A DNA stretch of 64,000 nucleotides from Macrosoma leucophasiata. Taxonomy: Eukaryota > Arthropoda > Insecta > Lepidoptera > Hedylidae. The position numbers were made by a program, and so were the translations under genes. Positions 58,114-64,000 of the stretch are shown piece by piece. The notes below the pieces were generated by a model, which was not told where the DNA came from, did no database searches, and saw only the letters and a program-made list of their open reading frames with translations. The DNA is taken from NCBI GenBank assembly GCA_036365455.1, contig JAWQUS010000027.1, positions 15,054,501 through 15,118,500 on the forward strand, in the 5' to 3' direction. Each line of letters begins with the position of its first letter. Within the stretch, counting starts at the first letter, position 1.

Positions 58114-58290
58114 GATGTTGCCCGCGGCTTCGCCAGCGTGGATGTCGTTTTATAAATAACTAAGTAGCCTATGTTCTTTCTCAAAGTCAGCTCTATCTCT
58201 GTACCAAATTTCATTAAAATCGGTTCAGTCATTTGGACGTGAAAAGGTAACAGACAGATAGACAGAGTTACTTATAATATTTATAATATT
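58114..58290 (-). mobile_element. Helitron-like element, inverse
   Basis: Starts ACTAGATGTTGCCCGCGGC, the inverse of a CTAGT end with its hairpin, and continues CGTGGATGTCGTTTTATAAA and CAAATTTCATTAAAATCGG. Confidence 0.55.
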
Positions 58291-58312
58291 AATAATAATA
58301 AATATAGTAGGG

Positions 58313-58462
58313 ATTAGCAAACAATCGTATAGATCACGTTGATAGTCAGTAGTCTTAGCATATAGCAAAATAGAGACCTCAAAGCCTCAATTACAAGTGT
58401 TGCCACTCCCGATGCCTAATTGTGCTATGCCTCTATGCCGAAAATTACATGGCCAACACTTA
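58313..58462 (-). repeat. SINE-A copy, decayed
   Basis: TAGCAAACAATCG, CACGTTGATAGTCAGTAG, then TGCCTCTATGCCGAAAATTAC. Confidence 0.55.
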
Positions 58463-58800
58463 ATGCGATAACGTATACCGTATGACCTGAATGAACCAAC
58501 CAACACATGTAATATGGACCGAATATGTGAAACAGTCCTCAATGAAACGGGAATCGAACAAACTTGGGCAAAGCCCTATTTTAGGCGTTCCTATCAATCA
58601 ATGAGTTATGTTCGTATTGCCCCAAAAACCCTAGCCTCTGAAGTATACAAACTTATTTATATGATAGATTTTTTGTGGATGTTTACGGAGCGTACATAAA
58701 AATACGAATGTCATATTTTGTTGTTCTTAAGTTATAAATATCTTATTTAAATAGTTTGTTCAGAGAGACCATGACAACTGGCATTATGGGTAATTTATTG

Positions 58801-58930
58801 TAGGGTTTCGTACCCTACAGGGAACCGTCCGTCCATCCACCCGTCTGTCTGTCCGCTAAGCTCGCAGACTACGAAACTGTAATTTGCTATGAATATACAT
58901 ATTAGTCATGCTAACAAAATGAAGCAATAA
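58801..58930 (+). repeat. Dispersed GGGTTTCGTA repeat
   Basis: TAGGGTTTCGTACCC, GTCCGTCCATCC and GTCTGTCTGTCC, as at 47862. Confidence 0.5.
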
Positions 58931-59329
58931 AATATTGAAAAATATCTTGTTCAGGGTACCTCCCGCACACGTAGAGTGGGAATGTATTTTTTTACGCGGA
59001 CCCCTTCGCGTTTTGAGTAGTTGGATTTGTCTATAAAAACATTTGGAGTTGGAGACGACTACTTTTCAAGTAAGTAAAGGATCCGTTTGTGAAATAATTA
59101 GCTTTAAAGTGTATGTTTTTGTTAGAGTCCCCCCCTGCTAGCTAAGCGGTAAAATTTGGACGTATGAAAAAATCATAGTGACGTACACATTTGTCGGATT
59201 TAAAAGGGACACTATCAACGCTAAGTAGACTCAACAACTTTACGAGTAATCATCGATCAACTTATAAAATGTACTAGTGGAATTTGTGAAAACGGAACTT
59301 TACATTTTGTGTCATGAAATAGATAACAG

Positions 59330-59646
59330 TTCACATCGATGGTAGTCTATAAATCTATATAATAAAATAAGTCGGGCTTTCCTTCCTGACGCTATAACTC
59401 CAGAACGCACGAACCAATTTCCACGGTTTTGCATTCGTTGGAAAGGTCTCGGGCAATTTTTTCAGAAAATTCAGGAAAAAAAAATTATAAAACGACATCC
59501 ACGCGGGCAAAGCCGCGGGCAACAGCTAGTATATACATAAAAACACAGAGATTTCATAGTAGATCTGTTACTACTCCTGAGGCTTGAGATGATTAGCATC
59601 TGTGTCCGAAATTACAGAGCCGTTCGTGACCACCTGACTGGAAAAC
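59330..59646 (-). repeat. SINE-A copy split by a Helitron-like insertion
   Basis: CAGTTCACATCGATGGTAG at 59330 and AAAACACAGAGATTTCATAG from 59540 on are adjacent parts of SINE-A, parted by 59355-59530. Confidence 0.65.
59355..59530 (+). mobile_element. Short Helitron-like element
   Basis: Begins A|TCTATATAATAAAATAAG and ends with the hairpin GCGGGCAAAGCCGCGGGC and AACAGCTAG|T. A close copy of 24213-24393. Confidence 0.7.
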
Positions 59647-59649
59647 GGT

Positions 59650-60412
59650 TAAATATCTGATTCTCATTGACTGGAAGATATAAAAAAGAAAGCGACACAG
59701 AGACACAGGAACGGAGAAATTATATTAGGTTGAAGATACATATTTTGTTGAAATCTGAGGCGTATTTATATTCAGCAATGGGCAAATGAATCCTGATAGA
59801 TGGTAGGCTTCAAGTTGTCATTTTATATCAGGTAAGTAGGTGTGTAGACCATTGCTCGTTGATGTATGCGCAAGATATTATAATAGATGATTCGTGTTTA
59901 GTCGCTGATTAAAATACGATATTTTGTGAGAAAGTAAAAAAAATCATATGGCCGCCACGACCTGTTAAAATCAACCTGCCCCTATTGGAAAACCCTTTAG
60001 ATATATATTTAATAACTCTTCCAGAAATAATATATTTATTCAATAATGTAATTTGTCATATACATTTAGAAAGTAGGTATCGTAAAAAAATAAGACCTAT
60101 TCATAGAAAATATCATTAAACTATATTCATGATAATATACCTGCACTCATCATGCATACATACACGATATTTTTGAATTGAAAAATGATTCTATAATTGA
60201 AACAAGAAACGGGAATGCAAGCGACGCCGCCCAGCGACTAGTGGAATGGCAATGAAAATGTATTTAATGTTCTGAAAACAATTCGCTCTGAATGAATAAA
60301 AGATGTAGTAGTAAATTCAATATTGGCTCTATTTTTAGAAAGCAAAAATATACGATCGATCTTGCATCTCTTTCACTTTTCATAAAGATTTAAGGAATAC
60401 TGTTACATGAAA
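59650..60412. other. Non-coding stretch
   Basis: AT-rich with no gene or repeat recognised. Confidence 0.5.
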
Positions 60413-60414
60413 TA

Positions 60415-61686
60415 TTGGGGAAAAAGTTTCTTCGCATTTTTTAAGATAATTCAAAACATGTTTTAATATAGTTTATTTAAATTTAACTAAAGTATGTATG
60501 TACCATTTTGTTCGATAACCTTTTGCCATCTTGTAGGTAGGGACATGATCCCATTGCTATAAAAATTTTGGGACTTCTCATCAAAATACCGCGACAAGTG
60601 GATTTGGCAGTCCTCTCGTGATGTTAACCTAACATTGCATAAAGAATTCTGAAGAGACCGAAACAGGTGGAAATCTGAAGGTGCAAGGTCAGGACTATAC
60701 GGCGGATGCATTAACACCTCCCAGCCAAACTATCTTAATTTTTGCTGAGTGGCTATAGATGTTTGAGGTCTAGCGTATCATGATGAAACACCACACCCCT
60801 TCTGTTGATCAATTCCGGCCGCTTTCTCTCAACTTCTTGCTTTAATCTCATCAGTTGTTCGCAGTAGAGTTCAGAATCGATAGTCCTGCCTGGTGGTAAT
60901 AGCTCATAATGAATAATGCCCTTCCAATCCCACCACACACACAACATCACCTTATTGCGAGTTAAACCGGGTTTTGCCACAGTCTGTAAAGCCTGACCGG
61001 CCTTTGACCACGACCTTTTTCGCACGTTCTTGTCGTACGTGATCCACTTTTCATCACCAGTTATCAGCTTCTTCAAAAATGATTCGGTTTCATTACGTCG
61101 TAATAAAGAATCACAAATGAGTACACGGTTCATTAGGTTTCTTTCAGTGAGCTCGTGAGGTACCCAAATATCGAGCTTTTTTTTGTACCCAGCTTTTTTC
61201 AAATGCGCCTAAACTGTTTTGTGATCAATTCTCAGTTCTTCAGCTACGTCGTAACTACTGATATGTCGATCTTGCTCCACTTTTTCAAAAATGGCATCCA
61301 TTTTATCCGTAATAGGGCGACCAGAGCGAGGTGCATCTTTGACATCAAAATTTCCGGATTGAAAACGCTTAAACCAAATTTGTGCTACTCTCACAGACAC
61401 TGCACTAGGTCCATAAACATCGCAAATTTTTTTCGCGGCTTGCGTTGCATTTTTACCTTTTTGTAGTAAAATTTTAAAATGTATCGAATTTCTTCAATAG
61501 ATTCACTCATCTTGACAGTACGAAAAACATATGAAAATCACACATTTGCCTAATTTGAATTTGGAATTATGTTCTTTAAAATTTTAACTTTCAATGATAC
61601 CAAAACCAGCCAGATACAAATACTACAGCCAAAGAGATTTTATTACAAGTTCATACATACTATAATGCGAAAAGATTTTTCCCCAA
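60415..61686 (-). mobile_element. Mariner transposon, dead
   Basis: About 1.27 kb, the usual mariner size. The terminal inverted repeats begin TTGGGGAAAAA on both ends (60415-60440 and 61661-61686) and share TTCGCAT. The flanking TA target duplication is not clean: TA precedes the left end, but CCTTA follows the right. Confidence 0.9.
60487..61510 (-). pseudogene. Mariner transposase pseudogene
   Basis: A cut-and-paste transposase of the D,D34D type, about 345 codons, on the minus strand. It starts MSESIEEIRYILKFYYKK at 61510, then loses the frame by a one-base deletion near 61455. The helix-turn-helix part continues WFKRFQSGNFDVKDAPRSGR and hits a TAG at 61206. Next comes TGDEKWITYD with the first catalytic Asp, then VFHHD with the second; a one-base deletion follows it at about 60772. 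After a further TAG near 60738, MHPPYSPDLAPSDFHLF carries the third Asp. Two frameshifts and two stops make it inactive, though all three catalytic Asp codons survive. The motifs resemble SETMAR-type mariners. Confidence 0.9.
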
Positions 61687-61689
61687 CCT

Positions 61690-62435
61690 TATATGTCACC
61701 AGTGTATACCGACGTTATATTAAGGTAAAAATATATAGGTCGATACGTAATTATTATATCTGCGTCGTTAAAGATGAGAGGTTCATACCTTTCTTGAGGT
61801 GATAATGTCATCAAACATCACAATGCCATTAGCCACTGTTTTATGGTCCCATCTGGGCGTTTGTGGTTCAGATCACGTACGGGGCTATTCTTTAATGCCA
61901 CCTTTTAAAAAATATGACTCACATTCTTATGAAATTTACTGTCCGTAAGTCAAACACAATTGTTTTGACAATAGATATGTCGTGGCCCTATCGCAAAATT
62001 AGCTACATCATGTTATATTCTACCATTTCATGGTATGGTCAACTAAATTTGACCAGATTGTTCAATTCTAAAAAACGCTGTTATAATCGCTTCAACCAAT
62101 TGCAGTCGCTGATGTAACTGCGTCAAAATTTTTGCGATTTTTAACACCATTTGCGAAGATATTCATATTTTTTATGTATATTATGTATGTGCATTATTTT
62201 TCTGTAATCGTAACTGACATACAAGCTTTGTAAATTAATGTATTTATAAAAGATAGACGGTATACTTTGTGCATGTAGTTATTAGCGTTACTTGCCTAGT
62301 AAAAGTCAAAGGCACCAAACTGTCTCCTAACTTTATTTGGTGTGAGACATCTGAACTTTCCTTAATTATTTCATTTATTTTTAACATGCAATTGTAATAT
62401 TAAATGAATAATAATAATTTGATGTTATCTGTTAC
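61690..62435. other. Non-coding stretch
   Basis: AT-rich. Short open frames only, without domains. Confidence 0.5.
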
Positions 62436-62437
62436 TT

Positions 62438-62535
62438 TCCGAGTTTGGTAATGTGTCCGGAGATGTCAATTGGCTCGTTACCTATTTATTACACGGGACA
62501 AAACGTAACAAGTGAATCGTGAATGTTTGTACGTG
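62438..62535 (+). repeat. SINE-B internal fragment
   Basis: GAGTTTGGTAATGTGTCCGG, AGATGTCAATTGGCTCG and GGGACAAAACGTAACAAG match the middle of SINE-B on the plus strand. Confidence 0.65.
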
Positions 62536-62552
62536 AAAAATCTAGAGAACCA

Positions 62553-62590
62553 GCGGGCTTACTCCCGACAAGTTCGAGCTTAGCTGATCG
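62553..62590 (+). repeat. Left end of the GGCTTACTCCCGACA element
   Basis: GGCTTACTCCCGACAAGTTC, the same 15-bp end as at 39953. No right end found, so it is a fragment or the other end has decayed. Confidence 0.55.
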
Positions 62591-62924
62591 CTCTCGTACG
62601 TCTAATTGCTGAAGGATACGTCACGCTCGATAGTGTACACAGTGTAAAGTGTACTAGCTAGTTTTAGGTCTTTAGCCTTGGCTGAAGAACGTGTCCAATA
62701 ATACATCTTCAGCTTAAAATGTTGGAGGTATGACCACCGGAGATTAATCGATTAGTCTTCGCTGCTTACAATCGATTATATTAACTGGTGTACTTTCGGT
62801 GATTTTCCGCTACTAGCTGGTCCTGTGCAAATTCCTAGTGTACAGGGTTTTCGATAATACCTACCTTAACAAAACCTTCTCATAAGAAAATTTTGTACAG
62901 TATACACAGTTTTTATTGCACAGT

Positions 62925-63056
62925 AACTTCTGTCACAGAGCCGAAATAATAAGGCTACAGTGGTGACAATGCATGTTCAATTTGACCTCTGGTTTTTGTA
63001 TTGATGTCTGGGTTGCAATTCTTATGAACTGTGTGCTAGTTTGCCACCTTCATAAT
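62925..63056 (+). repeat. SINE-A 3' part
   Basis: CTGTCACAGAGCC, TTTGACCTCTGGTTTTTG, then GTGCTAGTTTGCCACC. Confidence 0.7.
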
Positions 63057-63291
63057 ATATGTAATACCTAATTTGCCTTCAAACGAAACTAGCAAAATAA
63101 TCGATCCTTTTGATGAACTACGATTTGGTTCTATAGCTACGGCGATTGACTACGCTACGTAGACTCGTAGCTTTCCGCTACGAGACCGTAACCTTTTCAG
63201 TTATTCGGAGTCTACGATATTTTATAAAATATGGGTAAGATGTAAAGTTGTAAAACGCAGGTGCAACAAATACATCGTAAAATTATTTAAA

Positions 63292-63390
63292 ACTAGCTGT
63301 GCCCGCAACTTCGTTCGCGTGGAATAGTAGTTTGGGCAGTATTTTTGGATATAACTTTTGGTTAATTTTGGATCATACAAAAACAACACG
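63292..63390 (-). mobile_element. Helitron-like end fragment
   Basis: ACTAGCTGTGCCCGCAAC, TTCGTTCGCGTGGAA. It runs directly into the minisatellite. Confidence 0.55.
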
Positions 63391-63391
63391 C

Positions 63392-64000
63392 TGGGCATCG
63401 AGACGCTCGACGTCGGGACGCTGGGCGTCGGGACGATGGGCGTCGAGACGGCGTCGGGGCGTCGGGACGCTGGGCGTCGAGACGCTCGACATCGGGACGT
63501 TGGGCGTCGGGACGCTCGACGTCAGGACGCTGGGCGTCGGGACGCTGGGCATCGAGACGCTCGACATCGGGACGTTGGGCGTCGGGACGCTCGACGTCAG
63601 GACGCTGGGCGTCGGGACGCTGGGCATCGAGACGCTGGGCGTCGAGACGCTCGACGTCGGGACGCTGGGCGTCGGGACAATGGGCGTCGAGACGGCGTCG
63701 GGGCGTCGGGACGCTGGGCGTCGAGACGCTCGACATCGGGACGTTGGGCGTCGGGACGCTCGACGTCAGGACGCTGGGCGTCGGGACGCTGGGCGTCGGG
63801 ACGATGGGCGTCGAGACGGCGTCGGGGCGTCGGGACGCTGGGCGTCGAGACGCTAGACGTTGGGACGCTGGGCGTCAGGACGCTGGGCGTCGGGACGCTG
63901 GGCGTCGGGACGCTGGGCGTCGGGACGCTGGGCGTCGTGATGCTGGGAATCGGGACGCTTGACGTTGGGACGCTGAGCGTCGGGACGCTGGGCGTCGGGA
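63392..64000. repeat. GC-rich 15-bp minisatellite, runs off window
   Basis: At least 600 bp of units close to GACGCTGGGCGTCGG, with variants such as GACGCTCGACGTCGG. Most units contain a 5-bp stem (GACGC / GCGTC) around TGG, so each can fold on itself. Longer periods occur, for example 75 bp between 63481 and 63556. The open frames on both strands (such as 63299-63856 and 63362-63736) lack stops because the repeat has none; they are not genes. Confidence 0.93.

Noticed and set aside
60487..61510. Host gene of the SETMAR type
   Set aside because: No SET domain, broken frame, and mariner ends on both sides; it is a plain transposon copy.
63299..63962. Repeat proteins on both strands at the right end
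   Set aside because: They follow the 15-bp minisatellite, which has no stop codons; there is no start context or non-repeat domain.

Overview
The window is eukaryotic nuclear DNA, most likely from a moth or butterfly (Lepidoptera). The reasons are AT-rich non-coding sequence, small exons with GT/AG introns, a short array of the insect telomeric motif TTAGG, Helitron-like ends that terminate in CTAG|T, and several SINE-like families of a lepidopteran kind. The species cannot be named from the sequence. No prokaryotic operon, CRISPR array or rRNA operon was seen.

Three host loci can be supported. (1) Minus strand, 42336 down to 29660: an orthologue of the F-box protein FBXO28, in seven clear exons plus one further probable small exon, giving 506 or 531 aa. 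(2) Plus strand, 50315 to 52209: Mlx (bigmax in Drosophila), a five-exon bHLH-leucine-zipper protein of 209 aa that partners Mondo/ChREBP in sugar-responsive transcription. (3) Minus strand, 54206 down to 53944: the last exon of a single-pass membrane protein I do not recognise; its other exons lie beyond what I can see. Loci 2 and 3 are tail to tail.

The rest is mobile and repeated DNA. 1-29 kb holds a nearly complete non-LTR retrotransposon (about 6.5-10.0 kb, one open frame with endonuclease and reverse transcriptase), decayed relatives of it, an 8-bp-TSD hAT-type element carrying tRNA-like arms (17.0-17.8 kb), two MITE families and a long inverted-repeat element (25.6-27.1 kb). The 29.7-42.3 kb gene has introns filled with SINEs, MITEs and Helitron-like tandem arrays, including a transposon whose end lies 27 bp from a splice donor. 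43-50 kb holds short tandem repeats, a decayed THAP-domain relic, an inverted GAT/ATC microsatellite and TTAGG motifs upstream of Mlx. 52-64 kb holds long near-perfect palindromes, a dead mariner, nested SINEs, and a GC-rich 15-bp minisatellite that runs off the right edge.

For reference I name the dispersed families: SINE-A (about 20 copies, about 260 bp, A-rich tail, head reading TGGTGGTAGAG), SINE-B (tRNA-like head, TSDs visible), SINE-D (tRNA-like) and SINE-E (short). These labels are mine. The most unusual structures are the cluster of long palindromes, the self-complementary minisatellite, the head-to-head SINE-A palindrome, and the tRNA-like inverted cargo inside the hAT element. I did not find clear evidence of an undescribed multi-gene system.
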